A model generated the notes under the pieces. The model saw nothing but the letters and a program-made list of their open reading frames with translations. It made no database searches and had not been told where the DNA came from. The translations under genes and the position numbers were made by a program. A stretch of DNA of 64,000 nt from Saposhnikovia divaricata (lineage: Eukaryota > Streptophyta > Magnoliopsida > Apiales > Apiaceae), in contig CM071598.1 in assembly GCA_036435485.1 (NCBI GenBank), positions 145,556,148-145,620,147 on the forward strand. Direction: 5' to 3'. Below, piece after piece: positions 45,355 to 57,429 of the stretch (its first letter is position 1; each line of letters opens with the position of its first letter).

Positions 45355-47736
45355 TTACTTAATTTCCTCAACATCAGGTGTTGATCTGAGATAGTCTATA
45401 AGTAATCTTCTTTCTGCATTCTTGAGTTCTATCTGCATGATTTTCTTAATCTCTTTAAGTTCAGGATTATCTTCACCAGTCTGATAGATTGCAGATCTCA
45501 GAGAATATATTTTGTTCTTCTCATATCATTACCTAGTTTGATAAAATGTGCTTTCTCTGACTCTGGATTAAAATCTAAAACAGTTATACCCAGATCTGTC
45601 TTCAGTCGAGCACTATTTTTCTTCATCTCAACGATCTTCCCATGATAATGTCTGTATTTTGGAACATACTCACTTGTATATCTTGTACCACTAATTGCCT
45701 TAGCTTTCAACATCTTATTCCTTAGCACATTAGCAGCTTGTTGAGTCCTCTGATTTTTCACTTTGAAAAGATATAGAACATATTCCAATTCTTCCCATAG
45801 CTTCAAATCAATGTCATTCTCACCAACTTTATACACAGTCCCATCAGCCAAGAAATACAGCAGAAAATCTTTGTTCAAACTCTTTTGATGAATCAACTAT
45901 ACTGATTCCAATCTGTCCAAACTCTCCTGTGGAACACCTTGTCCTGGAACAGCCAGTGATGAAGGATCTAGAGGACTAGTATTCACTCTAATTTCTCTAT
46001 GTGAGCCCAAGCCAGATGTATCTCGACTTTGCTTGGACATACAAGCTCTGCCTTGTAGAAAATTAGTACCTCCAATCTTCAGAGTTTGATCAGGAATAGT
46101 TGGTTTTGCAAAAAACATTTGCATCTGAGTAGACAATGGTTTCTGTACAACTTGTGTAGCAACAGAGGTTGTATCCACTTTCTTCGAAACTTTTTCTTCT
46201 TCAACAATCTTACCTTTCAGCTTCTGTTTAGCATCTTCTGTTGGTTTCCTAGACAATAGTAAATTCTGATCAGCACCAACATTTTCTTTAATAATAATGC
46301 CTTTTTGAACAGGCCTAGGAGCTTTCTCATTCTTCTTTAACTTTCCAGACTTCAAAGCTTTTTGATGTTCATCTTGTAAATTCTTCTCTTCAGCTTGAAT
46401 GTCTTCAATTGTAATTCCTTCTTCATTCTCTTCAAGAAACAGTTTTGTATCCAATTCTTCATTTGTCTGTGGATTGTCAGTGAATAACAGGCTCTTGGTC
46501 TTTGAAGTACCCTGAACATCAGTATTTATTCCATCAGACTTTGTCGAAGACTTGCCAGATCTCAGACTCATATCTTTACCAGTTTTTGATTTTAATCTCT
46601 TTTCTCTATCATTTGCTCCTCTATCTTCAGCATCATCCTTCTTAGTCAGAGTTTGAGATTGCCTGCATTTGATCTTAGCAACTCTCTCCCCCTTTTTGAC
46701 ATCATCAGGAATCAATATAGATGTGATCAATTCCAATGAGGTAGCAGTAGAGTCAATCTTACCAGACAAGGCAGTTTGATTCTCTTCCACTTTACTTAGC
46801 CTTTTAAACAGAGTTTCTTGATCTTTAGAAAAAGTCTGAAACTTCAGTTTATTATCTCTCTACATAGTCATGTCTCTTTGAACAACTTCAGCTCGCAGAT
46901 CAGTTATTGCTTGTTGAGAATCATCAAACCTGTTATTAAGAGTCTTGACTTGAACAATAGTGGCTTTCAGACATGAAAGAATCTCTGGATTTGAAATCTT
47001 TGTAGCAGTGCTATGTACAAAAGCAGCTGCTCTTCCAGCAGGAAAAATGCAATCTTCTTTATACCAATTTTCCAAAAATTTGGCAAGATATTCTTTTTCA
47101 ATTTCACGTTGATGTGAAGGTCCAGAAAAATCAGTTATCTTCGCATCAGTTTGTACTGGGTGTCTCTGAGAAGAATTAGACTCGGTACTTCCTTCAGCTT
47201 CAACATCGACTTCAGCATTTTCATTTTCAACTGGATCAGTCTCAGCAATATTCACTACAGCTTCAACTTTTACAGCAGGAGTCTCTGCAACTTCAATATC
47301 TTCGACAAAAGTCTTCTAAGTATTATCTACAGTTTGCTCTCCATCTTCAACAGACTTTGCAATCGCAAGAACTTCATTCACAGGCTCAGAAATTACAGCC
47401 TTGGTTGGTTGATCAATTTCTTCACCTTGTTCAGTAACTTGGTGAGCATCAGAGAATAGTGCAGTATGTGTTGCTACTGTTTCATCAAGTACCACAGTAG
47501 GTTGATCAGCTACACCAATTTCTTCAGAGTTAGCAACAACATGTGATGAGATAGGAACTTCAATGTCATCAAAGAATGGAATGAATGACTCATCAAAAGC
47601 ATCCATATATGCAAAACCATCTCTGTTTTCCACATCCATCTATGCATCTTCAGTTGTCTTTACAGCTTCTTCTTCAGTATTTATCTCAACAGTAGGTATC
47701 TCCTTAGAAATCACCTCTGGAGCTTCAAAATTTATC
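45355..47736 (-). pseudogene. Element E aORF, C-terminal part
   Basis: Downstream half of E's aORF. One frame runs from F's insertion site with stops at about 47640, 47315, 46859 and 45896, and a frameshift near 45505 before the C-terminus ending at 45355. Blocks shared with F: GVADQPT / SDAHQ, NWYKEDCIFPAGRAAAF, PEILSCLKATIVQVKTL, ITSILIPDDVKKGERV, RPVQKGIIIKE, QESLDRLESV, KDFLLYFLADGTVYKVGE and EELEYVLYLFKV. The 45896 stop replaces a Gln codon (CAG in F). A Lys/Glu-rich coiled region lies in the middle. Function unknown. Confidence 0.88.
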
Positions 47737-48246
47737 TGTTAGGCCGAATACACAATTAATAATCAACTTTGTATGAGAGATTAATAAGTAAAAGCGTTTA
47801 TGCACTTAAAAAAACTTCTTGTATTTCAAACCCTCTTCGTGATGTAAAATATCACAAAGAGCTGCTAGGTTACAATAAAGATAATTCGTTATCGATACCC
47901 TTCTAGGGTTAACCTATCTGTATTTATATACCATACAGCTACGATACAATCTCTAATTGATATTCCTAATAATCAGCTATACAATGATATCAATTACAGA
48001 TTGTCACACGTCTCCTATGTCAACTCGATCTCTTTGATAGCTATCCAATCTTCAAAGATATCGCTTCCATAATAAGTCTTCAATCACTGTTGAACAGTAG
48101 ACGCGCTTCCTTCAGACAGAGTTTAACAAACTCTGTCGAGCTTCCAACTGTCAGAGTTTACGCAAACTCTGACTACTTCCAGCTAAACTCTGATAACTCC
48201 CTGTAACACTTAAACACTGATCAAAACACATCAATTATATTTAACA
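47737..48246 (-). repeat. Element F 3' LTR
   Basis: 510 bp. TATATAAATA on the minus strand is at 47931-47940. U3 contains two neighbouring hairpins: arms GACAGAGTTT / AAACTCTGTC with a 3-nt loop (48115-48137) and GTCAGAGTTT / AAACTCTGAC with a 4-nt loop (48150-48173). Confidence 0.95.
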
Positions 48247-48258
48247 ATCTCCCCCAAC
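48247..48258 (-). other. Element F polypurine tract
   Basis: Minus strand GTTGGGGGAGAT adjoining the LTR start TGTTAAAT. Confidence 0.88.
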
Positions 48259-48401
48259 TTGTTCATTTAGCAAAAATGCACAAGTTAATGACAATAATTG
48301 ATGATGTCAAAACAAATAGACAAATACAGTGTTTATACAAATTCAGAGTTTAAGCTTCTACTTAATAAAAACTATAGAGAATAAGAAAATTCTTACAGAA
48401 C

Positions 48402-51400
48402 TTAATCTCTTATAATTTCAAGATCTGGCATGGTTCTGAGATAATCAATCAGCAATCTTCTTTCTGCATTTTCAAGTTCAATCTTCATTGCTTCTTTGAT
48501 TTCTCTGAGCTGAGGATCACTTTCATCCGTCTGGTAGATAGCAGCCCTAAGATCATAAATCTTGTTCCTTCTCATTTCATTACCCAGTCTGATAAATCTG
48601 ACTTTTTCTGCATGTGTATTGAAGTCAAGTACTGTGATTCCCAAATCAGTTTTTAACTTTGCAGTACCTTTCTTCATTTCAATGAGATTGCCTTTGTAAT
48701 CCCTGTACTTAGGAATATATCTGCTATTATATTTCTGTCCTCTGATTGCCAGATTCTGAGTCATTTTCTGTCTGAGCACATTAGCAACTGACTGAGTCCT
48801 TCGACTATTCACCTTGAGAAGATACAGAACATACTCTAGTTCTTCCAAACATTTCAAGCCAATATCATCCTCACCAACTTTGAATACTGTCCCATCAGCC
48901 ATGAAGTATAAAAGAAAATCCTTGTCTAAACTCTTCTGATGAACTAACTGCACTGATTCCAGTCTGTCCAAACTCTCTTGAGGAACACCACGACCTGGAA
49001 CAGCCAGTGAAGAAGGATCTCTAGGACCAGTATATTGCCTTTTGTCTCTATATGAACCTAGTCCACCCTTATTATTACCAACCTTGCCAGATAAAGCTTT
49101 TCCATCAGAAACATTCATTGAGACTCCAGATAACACATTTGGATCAGAAATTGTTCCTTTTCCAAAAACAGATTTCAACTGTGAAGAGTGTAAAGGTGTG
49201 ATCATTGCTTGAGATGCAACAGAAGTTGTAACTTTCTTCTGTGAACTTTCACCTTCAATGCCTTTTAGCTTGAGTTTAGCCTCTGCTGCAATTACTTCCT
49301 TTGAGTACCGAGAACTTTGACTAACATCAGTCCTCTCTCTGATCACAACACCTTTAACAACAGGTCTAGGAGCTTTTCCTCTTTGTACCTTATCAGACTT
49401 TAAAGCTTTAAGATGTTCTTCTTGTAAACTCTTTTCCTCAGCTTCAATGTCCTCAATCGTTACTCCTTCCTCATTCTCTTCAATGAACAGCTTAGCAGCC
49501 AATTCTTCATCAGTTTGTGGATTAGAAGATAACAGCAAACTCTTGGTCCTTGAAGTACCTTGAGTATCAGTATTTCTCCCAACAGACTGTGATTTTGATG
49601 ACTTGCTAGTTCTCAGAGTTTGAACCTCTTCAGCCTTTTTCTTTCCTTTGTTACTTGCCCCTCCATCTCCAGCACTATCCCTTCTGACAACTCTCTCCCC
49701 CTTTTTGACATCATCAGGCATAAGGATAGAAGTAATTAACTCCATGGAGGTAGAAATAGAATCAATTTTAGCCGATAAGTCAGACTGGTTCTCTTCAACT
49801 TTAGTCAGCCTGGCAAAGAGATTGTCTTGAGCTTTAGAGAATTTTGTAGTCACTAGTTTCGAATCTCTTTCCATCTTCATCTCTCTAGCTACAACCTCAT
49901 TTCGCAAAGCAGTGATAGCCAAATTAGTATCATCAAATCGTCTATCCAGAGTTTTAACTTGAACTATAGTTGCTTTCAAGCAAGAAAGAATCTCTGGATT
50001 AGAGATAGTATCAGCACTTTGCTTAACAAACTTAGCTGCTCTTCCTTGTGGAAAAATACAATCTTCTTTGTACCATTCAGCAGCATTCTTAGCAAATTGT
50101 TCTCTCTCAACTGCATGAGAAGTACAAGGTTGAGGAAAAGGTGTATGTTTATTGTCAGTTTGTACTGGTGCAATCAGAGAATCATCAGAGTTTGCACTAC
50201 TGTCACCTTCAGCTTCAACACTTATAACTTTAACTGGTTCATCTTCAGCCATAGGTTTAGCAATTTCTTCTGTAGGCTTGGCAAGATTTTCTCCATGTTG
50301 CTCAGGCTCAGCAACAGGCATTGACTGAGAAGTTACTTTGGTTCCCTGATCAATTTCTTCACCTTCTTCAACAGTTTGGTGAGCATCAGATATTAACTTA
50401 GTATGAGATGCCACAGCTTCAGAAAGAACAGCCGTAGGTTGATCAGCTACACCAATATCAGAGATAGGATCAGAGAATGGCATAAATGAATCAGGAATAT
50501 CATTTATCGGAGAAACACCATCTCTTGCATCCTCTTCTGCAGGCATTTTGTCCTCTGCAGGCATTTTGTCCTTTGCAGGCATTACATCCTCTGCAGGTAT
50601 TTCATCTTTCTCAACCTCAACAGGAGGTGTTTGTTGTGAAACAACCTCTGGAGCTTCAATATCTTCATCCATAGAATCAGAGAATATCACTTTCCTTTGT
50701 TTTGCTAGAGGTACATTGTCTGAATCCTCTTCAACAGATGGTGACTTAGGCATGTTTGCCCGAGCTTTCATTCTTTTCCCCCTTCTAGTGTAAACAGCTT
50801 CAGGAGATTTCCGTTTTGATTTTCTTTGTGTCTCTCCTGCCTGCTTTAGACTTACACGTCGTTTAGTAATTGCCTTCTTAACTCTTTGTATTCTAGACTG
50901 TGATCCTGGTGGAGATTGTGATGAATCAGAGTTTGTGTGTGAGGTGGGTGAAGGTTGCTTTGTAGGTGCTGATTGAGCAGGTGATTCAGTGTTTGATTCT
51001 GGTTGAGGTTCAGGGTGTGGTTCAGATTGTTGTTGTTGTTGTTCAGGTTCATTTTGTTGTGGTTCTCGTTGTTCTTGTTGTGGTTCAGGTTGTTGTGGTT
51101 CTTGTGGTTGATTGAGAAAATTTCGCAGAGCAAGAGGCATGACAAAAGCAGGGAGATTTGCTTTACCTACATCCTTGTTAGTCATATCAGAGAATATTCG
51201 CTTATTGACTCTAAAAGGATCAATTTCATCAGTTTCATCAATTTCGAGACCAGGTACACATGCATTGAACAGCATTTGACAAAAACGAGCATAATAAACA
51301 GTAGTAGATTCTGACAGTTTATCACCTAAGCTCATCAGAACATGTCGACCAAAATCAAAATTAGTACCATAGAGCAGAGAATACCTGATTTGAAGACTGT

Positions 51401-51896
51401 CTATAGGAATGGCATCCCAGTTTGTGACTTTCTTCTGGAACGTCCTTGTTATGCAATCAAAGAAGAAGTTCCATTCCTTTCTGAGATTTGGCCTCTTTAT
51501 ACCGCCAATCTTGTCAAGAGATTCCATGTAACCTATCTCTCGAAGCATCTCTCTCAGATAAGTTTCATTAACCAGAGTATACGAAGTATGTGTGTCAAAC
51601 CCCATTGTATCTCGTACAGTCTGTGGAGTAATCACATAATCTTGGTCTTCGTAAGTGAAGATAATTGTAGGAGTTCCACTCTCTCCTCCATCCTCATAAA
51701 CTGAATTCTGCTAGAATGTAGCAATTTGAGACGCAGAAAGAGTAGCAGGTCCAATCAGAGCCTGTCCCATCTCTGAATCCCTCAAGAAGTTCTGCATGAG
51801 ATGAAACGATTCTGGAACGCGTTGATGATAGAGTGGAGCTTCATAGTTGTTAGGAACAAACCGTAAACCAAGAGCAGTGAATGCTTTAGATGCCAT
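48402..51896 (-). pseudogene. Element F additional ORF (aORF), one stop
   Basis: 1,164 codons from ATG 51896 (MASKAFTALG, context TCAATGGC, matching E's MATKAF start) with a single TAG at codon 62 where E has Trp. The N-terminal 270 residues are the aORF globular region: RKEWNFFFDCITRTF, WDAIPIDSLQIRYSLL, FGRHVLMSLGDKLSEST, YYARFCQMLFNACVP. This is the counterpart of the YPRF region in A and C, though primary identity to them is low. Gln/Pro/Glu-rich repeats follow, then basic KRMK-type clusters, a four-fold MPAE repeat (18-bp DNA units, about 50530-50600), a conserved central block with KATIVQVKTL, and a C-terminal domain KDFLLYFMADGTVFKVGEDD. No membrane helix seen. Function unknown. Confidence 0.87.
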
Positions 51897-52129
51897 TGAG
51901 TTAAGAATTTCCAAGAGATATGTATGTAGAAAGGTGTTTGCGTTAGTGCCCAAGAGAAAAATAAGAAAACTGTGAGATGTAAGAATAAGGCAAAATCGTT
52001 TGGACACAAAAGTGATTAAAGTAATGAAAAACTCAATCTCTTATGTAACAAACACTCAATCAGTTCCTTGATTAATGTGTAGTGGGTCACAATAATAGGT
52101 AAGTGGGACACATTAAAGGGCGAGTGGGT

Positions 52130-52423
52130 CACGTGTGCCTATTTTTAAGAAGAGTATATTAAAGAATTAAAACATTAAAATATTTGATTTAAACAAAAAT
52201 CAAATAATACTCTTTTAAAAATATCTTGACCCAAGTAAAACTAGAATTTGAAGCGTTTACCTGTTGCCTTTAATAACCAAAATACGAAGCGATTAAGAAC
52301 TTCGTTCTTACCCATCTCTATTTAAGGCCTAGAGACTTGCTCAGATTATTTCATTAAATCTTTAACCTTTCAGTCTCCCTTGTAAAATCACAAACCCTTC
52401 AAACCAAATACCCTTGAAAAACA
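52130..52423 (+). promoter_or_regulatory. Promoter-like region of the antisense unit in element F
   Basis: A G-box CACGTG (52130-52135) lies 184 bp before a TATA box TATTTAA (52319-52325). The TATA is 99 bp before the ATG, leaving room for a leader of about 70 nt rich in A and C. An AT-rich fold-back (about 52140-52210, AGAGTAT / ATACTCTT arms) sits between. Layout matches an ordinary plant core promoter. Activity is inferred. Confidence 0.5.
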
Positions 52424-52681
52424 ATGGCCAACCTTACCATCAAAGAGAAAAACCTTCATCTTGTCGAGAATAGGGACATCTTCAGCTATACGCGTGAAGA
52501 ATTTGAAGCGTTCGAGTGGGAAAGGCAGCTTGAGACGCTGTGGCTGCAAATGGATGCTGGTCTGGAAGAGCTCGAGAGAGAGAAACCTGCAAGGGTGATC
52601 GACATCGATGCTGCCCTCCAAGCAACATTGGCATGGCTCTCCTCGAAGGCATCCTCATCCAACACCACCAACCATTGTTAA
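52424..52681 (+). CDS. Antisense 85-residue protein gene in element F spacer, unknown function
   Basis: ATG in the context AACAATGGCC, the plant optimum. 85 codons, ending NTTNHC. The product is acidic and likely mostly helical: YTREEFEAFEWERQLETLW, then LEELEREKPARVIDIDAALQ, then LAWLSSKASSS, without signal peptide, cysteine motif or metal site. The ORF is more GC-rich than the surrounding spacer. Downstream are AATAAA (52726-52731) and TTGTAA/AATGAAAA-type 3' end signals (52835-52880). It runs opposite to F and is missing from sister E, so it looks captured or inserted. I do not recognise the family. An alternative is a chance ORF in a captured non-coding piece; a minus-strand ORF overlaps (52388-52621). 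Confidence 0.45.
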   Translation: MANLTIKEKNLHLVENRDIFSYTREEFEAFEWERQLETLWLQMDAGLEELEREKPARVIDIDAALQATLAWLSSKASSSNTTNHC

Positions 52682-54104
52682 TGAATATGTCAGCAAAAAT
52701 AACCTTATCCCTTCAACTTCCACCCAAATAAAGTGGCAAAGATGGGATCTGGGAATTTTTGCGAACAATGGAGTGGTGTGGACGGACCTTTTACATTCCT
52801 GTTGAATAGATTAGCAGATAGAGAAAACAAAAGGATGTAATATTTGCTTGTAATCTCTTTCGTATTATCAATGAAAATTTTGTTTCTCTAATCATATTCA
52901 TTGTTTTCTGCAACTGTTATTTATGTTATATGAACTGTTCTTCAAGAAAATTAATCAATAAGAGAATATGAAAACTAATTAAAGTAATCATATAAAGAAC
53001 ACATTCATCAACTATCCACTGATTAACAGTTGTCACAAACCCTACTTACTCCATGACTTTCAAATTGTCCAAGTGAAAATTTACCTTAGAGTACAAATCA
53101 CGAATCAACAGCGTTTGTCAATTCTCCAACTTTATCACCGAAACCCTTTCATAAATTGCACAGTTGTGAATATTTGTGTGTGTGAAGCAGAGTTTACTAA
53201 GTCAATTTTTAGAGCATCTAATTTTTCATAAAATCCATAAAGTAAATCAATAAACACTGAATGCACAAACTGTCATAGTAAACACTGACTGTATGATGAA
53301 AGCTAAACTCTGAAGTAATCGAGCTATCAAAGAATTTTTATTTTATACCCCCTTTATATACATTTTTTTTATTTTCATCAATTTTTTTTTTATTTTCATT
53401 TTTTTAATTTAATTTTTTTTTATTTTTCATTCCAGTAATCAGAGGTTGGAACCAGTCACCAAAAATTCAAAAATTTTAGCCCTTATCATTTTGATAAGTT
53501 CCTGGGTCATCCTAGTATTTAACTAGTCACCAAAAATCAGAGAATTTTAGCACATATTATATACCAATAGGTTCCTGGGTCATCCTAGTATCCAACATAA
53601 TCTCAAAGGAGTATAACAACCTATATACATTTTCTTTGGGGTATTGCAGTAAGCATTTTATTTTATCAGAGTATAACTAACAGAGTTTAGAGTTCATCAA
53701 CATCAGTAGTTTTTCATGAAAGGTAATGCACACAGTATTTATAGACTCAGAGTTTAGGACAAAATAAACTAAGAGATGCTATAAATATGAGCCAGTATCA
53801 TGCTGTGTTAACTTTCTTCACAATCTAAGATTAGATCACAATAACTCAGAAAGATTCATGATTAATTGCTGAGAATCATGCTTCATACATATTTCTTCAT
53901 TGGTGTTTTCATTCAGACAAAAATCAACTCAGAGTTCACAGAGTTTATCAAACTTATTAACAGTGTATGACATACAGACATACTGACAGAGTTTAACAGA
54001 GTATGCATAACAGAGTTTAATCAACAGAGTTCACTTAGCATTTAACCAATCAGGAAATATGATTAATACATCACATAAGTAAAGTTTGAATCTAACCAAT
54101 ATTT

Positions 54105-57100
54105 CTAGTCAGAACCAGAGACCATTCCTAGTTCATTGACCAGTCTTGTAAATGTAGCTTCACTCAATGGTTTAGTGAAGATATCTGCAAGCTGTTGTTC
54201 TGTAGATACAAAATGTAGTTCAATATTTCCTTCTTCCACGTGTTCTCTGATGAAGTGGTACCTTATGCTGATGTGCTTGGTCATTGAATGCTGTACTGGA
54301 TTACCTGTCATAGCAATAGCACTTTGATTATCACAGTAAATAGGGATATTACTGTACCTCAATCCATAATCCAGCAATTGATTCTTCATCCATAAGATCT
54401 GTGCACAATAGCTACCAGCTGCAATATACTCTGCTTCAGCTGTAGATGTGGAGATTGATTTCTGTTTCTTGCTGTACCAGGAAACAAGTCTGTCACCAAG
54501 AAATTGACAACTTCCACTAGTGCTCTTTCTGTCTATCTTGCAGCCTGCAAAGTCTGCATTAGAATACCCAAGTAGCTTAAAATCTGATTCTCTGGGGTAC
54601 CACAGACCTAATGATATGGTGCCCTTGAGATACTTGAAGATTCTTTTCACAGCTGTCAGATGTGGCTCTCTAGGATCTGCCTGAAACCATGCACAAAGAC
54701 AGGTTGCATACATGATGTCAGGCCTACTAGCTGTCAAGTATAGAAGAGATCCTATCATGCCCCTGTAGTTTGTCATATCCACTGAAACTCCTGTGTCTTT
54801 GTCCAATTTAGTTGCTGTTGCCATGGGAGTTGATGCAGATGAACAGTCAAGCATACCAAATTTCTTGAGAAGATTTCTGGTGTATTTTTCTTGATTAATG
54901 AAAATTCCATCTTCTGTTTGTTTCACCTGTAGGCCTAGAAAGTAACTAAGCTCTCCCATCATGCTCATTTGATATCTGGACTGCATGAGCTTGGCAAACT
55001 TCTTACAGAGTTTATCATTAGTAGACCCAAAGATGATGTCATCAACATAAATTTGAACTAAAAGGAGGTCACTTCCTTGATTGAAATAAAACAGAGTTTT
55101 GTCAATTGTTCCTCTGTTGAATCCACTTTCTAGAAGAAACTGAGCAAGTGTCTCATACCATGCTCTTGGTGCCTGCTTAAGTCCATATAGTGCCTTATCT
55201 AGCCTGTAGACATAATCTGGATATTTGGGGTCCACAAATCCTGGTGGTTGTTCAACAAACACTTCTTCTTCAAGCTTTCCATTCAGAAAAGCACTTTTCA
55301 CATCCATCTAGAACACTTTGAATTTCTTGTGAGAGGCATATGCTAGAAAAATTCTGATTGCCTCCAATCTTGCTACTGGAGCAAATGTTTCATCATAATC
55401 TATTCCTTCCTGCTGTGAATAACCTTTTGCTACCAGTCTAGCCTTGTTCCTCGTGATAACACCTTCACTGTCAGTCTTGTTTCTGAAAACCCATTTAGTA
55501 CCAACAATAGATCTGTTCTTTGGCCTTGGTATAAGGGTCCAAACTTCATTCCTTTCAAATTCATTTAACTCTTCCTGCATTGCTGTTATCCAGTCTGCAT
55601 CTTGAAGAGCTTCTTCCACTTTCTTTGGTACATTTTTAGACAAGAATGCATGAAACAGACATTCACTTGCAGTAGCACTTCTTGTCTTTACTTTTGCATC
55701 TGGATCACCTATTATCAAATCAGGTGTATGTGATTTAGTCCATTTCTTAGCAGAAGGCAAATGACTTCTATCAGCATGTGATCCTCCCCCTTGATCCATG
55801 CTCTCCTGATTTTGTTGTGATCTATCTTCATTTTCTGAGACTCCCCCTGAACTTGACTGCCCAGAGTCAGAATTTGAATTTTCAGAGTTTGATCCAGATT
55901 TTTCAGTTGACTCAATATCAGTGTTTGAGTCTTCATCTTGATCATGCTCCCCCTCAACTGGTTCTCCCCTTTGTTGTGACTGAGAAGTTTCTTCAGAATT
56001 TACCAGTAGAGGTTCAGAGTTTGTTTCAACAGAGTCTGTCAGAATTGTTTCATCAGAGTTTCCTTCATCAGAGTTTAAAACTTCATTTTCAAAGTTCAGT
56101 TGATCATATTTATCTTTGTCTTCAAGTCCAGTTATCTTCTTATCATCAAAAGAAACATGTATAGATTCCATGATCACTGTAGTTCTCAGATTGTAAACTC
56201 TGAATGCCTTTGTTGACAGTGGATAGCCAACAAAAATTCCTTCATCTGCCTTTAGCTCAAACTTGGTCAACTGTTCTGGATGAGTCTTCAAAACAAAACA
56301 TTTGCACCCGAAAATATGAAAGTATTTCAGGTTAGGCTTCTTTTTCTTCACCATCTCATATGGTGTCTTTCCATGCTTATTGATCAGTGTTGCATTTTGA
56401 GTAAAACAAGCAGTTTGAACAGCTTCTGCCCAGAAATAAGTTGGCAATTTTGCTTCATCAAGCATAGTTCTGGCAGCTTCAATTAAGGTTCTATTTTTCC
56501 TTTCAACTACACCATTTTGTTGTGGTGTACCAGGTGCTGAAAATTCTTGTTTCACTCCATTGTCCTTGCAGAATTCTTCCATTGTTGCATTTCTGAACTC
56601 AGTTCCATTATCACTTCTGATGATTCTGACTTTGTTGCTTGATCCTTTGTCCAGAAGCTTCACATGCTCCATCAGAGTCGATGCAGTTTCATCCTTCTTT
56701 GCTAGAAAATACACCCAGGTGAATCTAGTGTATTCATCAACAATGACTAAAGCATATTTCTTCCTTGCAATAGACATAACATTTACTGGACCAAAGAGAT
56801 CAACATGCAGAAGATGATAGGGATCAATGATAGAAAATTCTGTCTTGCTCTTGAAAGATGACTTCCTTTGTTTAGCCTTCTGACATGAGTCACATAGGCC
56901 ATTAACATTTAACAGGGTCTTTGGGAGTCCTCTTACAAGATCCTTTCTGATCAATTCATTGATGTTGTTCAAGTTCAAATGTGAGAGTTTCTTGTGCCAC
57001 ATCCAACTCTCTTCACTAGACATTCTTGTAGACAGGCAAACAGCTTTTCCAACAGAGTCTATCAAAAGCTTGATTTCATAAATGTTGTTTTGCTTGTGAC

Positions 57101-57419
57101 CAACTAGAACAACCTTTCCTGTAGATTTGCTGATAACTTCACAATATTCAGGTTGGAAATCTACATGATATCCCTTGTCACAGATTTGACTCACAGATAG
57201 CAAGTCATGCTTGAGTCCTGGGACATGAGCTACATTGTTGATGATGACATTTCCAAGATTGATATTGCCATATCCCAATGTTCTTCCTATATTGCCATCA
57301 CCATAGGAAACTTTTGGGCCAGCCTTCTCCTCATATTTTGATTGAAGGGCTTTATTTCCAGTCATGTGTCCTGAACATCCACTGTCCACGACTAGGGTTG
57401 CCTCCCTGTTACCCTGCAA
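54105..57419 (-). pseudogene. Element F pol (protease-integrase-RT-RNase H), one stop
   Basis: A single frame of about 1,100 codons interrupted only by TAG at 55308-55310, in +1 phase to gag. Protease VVDSGCSGHMTG is near residue 10-21. The HHCC finger spans WHKKLSHLN to CDSCQKAK. Integrase residues lie in LHVDLFGPV, RSDNGTEF and QQNGVVERKNR. A Ser/Glu/Asp-rich linker follows. RT has RNKARLVAKGYSQQEGIDYDET, then the stop exactly before MDVKSAFLNG (A and E have CAG here), then YVDDIIFGS (55038-55049). RNase H has DRKSTSGSCQFLGD, AEAEYIAAGS and ADIFTK. The stop leaves RT headless, so F is not autonomous unless the stop is read through. Confidence 0.93.
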
Positions 57420-57429
57420 TCACAAACAA

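Larger units (their letters stand above)
51897..54104 (-). other. Element F spacer between pol and aORF
   Basis: In the sense of the element no ORF is seen. Segments 53080-54060 and 51900-52140 align with E's spacer. The middle (about 52150-53010) does not and holds the plus-strand unit described separately. Dispersed CAGAGTTT words are frequent at 53640-54035, and long T-runs lie at 53365-53430. A duplicated phrase with TAGTCACCAAAAAT and GGTTCCTGGGTCATCCTAG occurs twice (about 53450-53515 and 53522-53590) and again in E. Confidence 0.7.

Noticed and set aside
49959..51704. Several plus-strand ORFs of 60-121 codons opposite F's aORF
   Set aside because: They mirror the coding bias of the aORF and lack promoter, start context or family features, unlike the unit at 52424.
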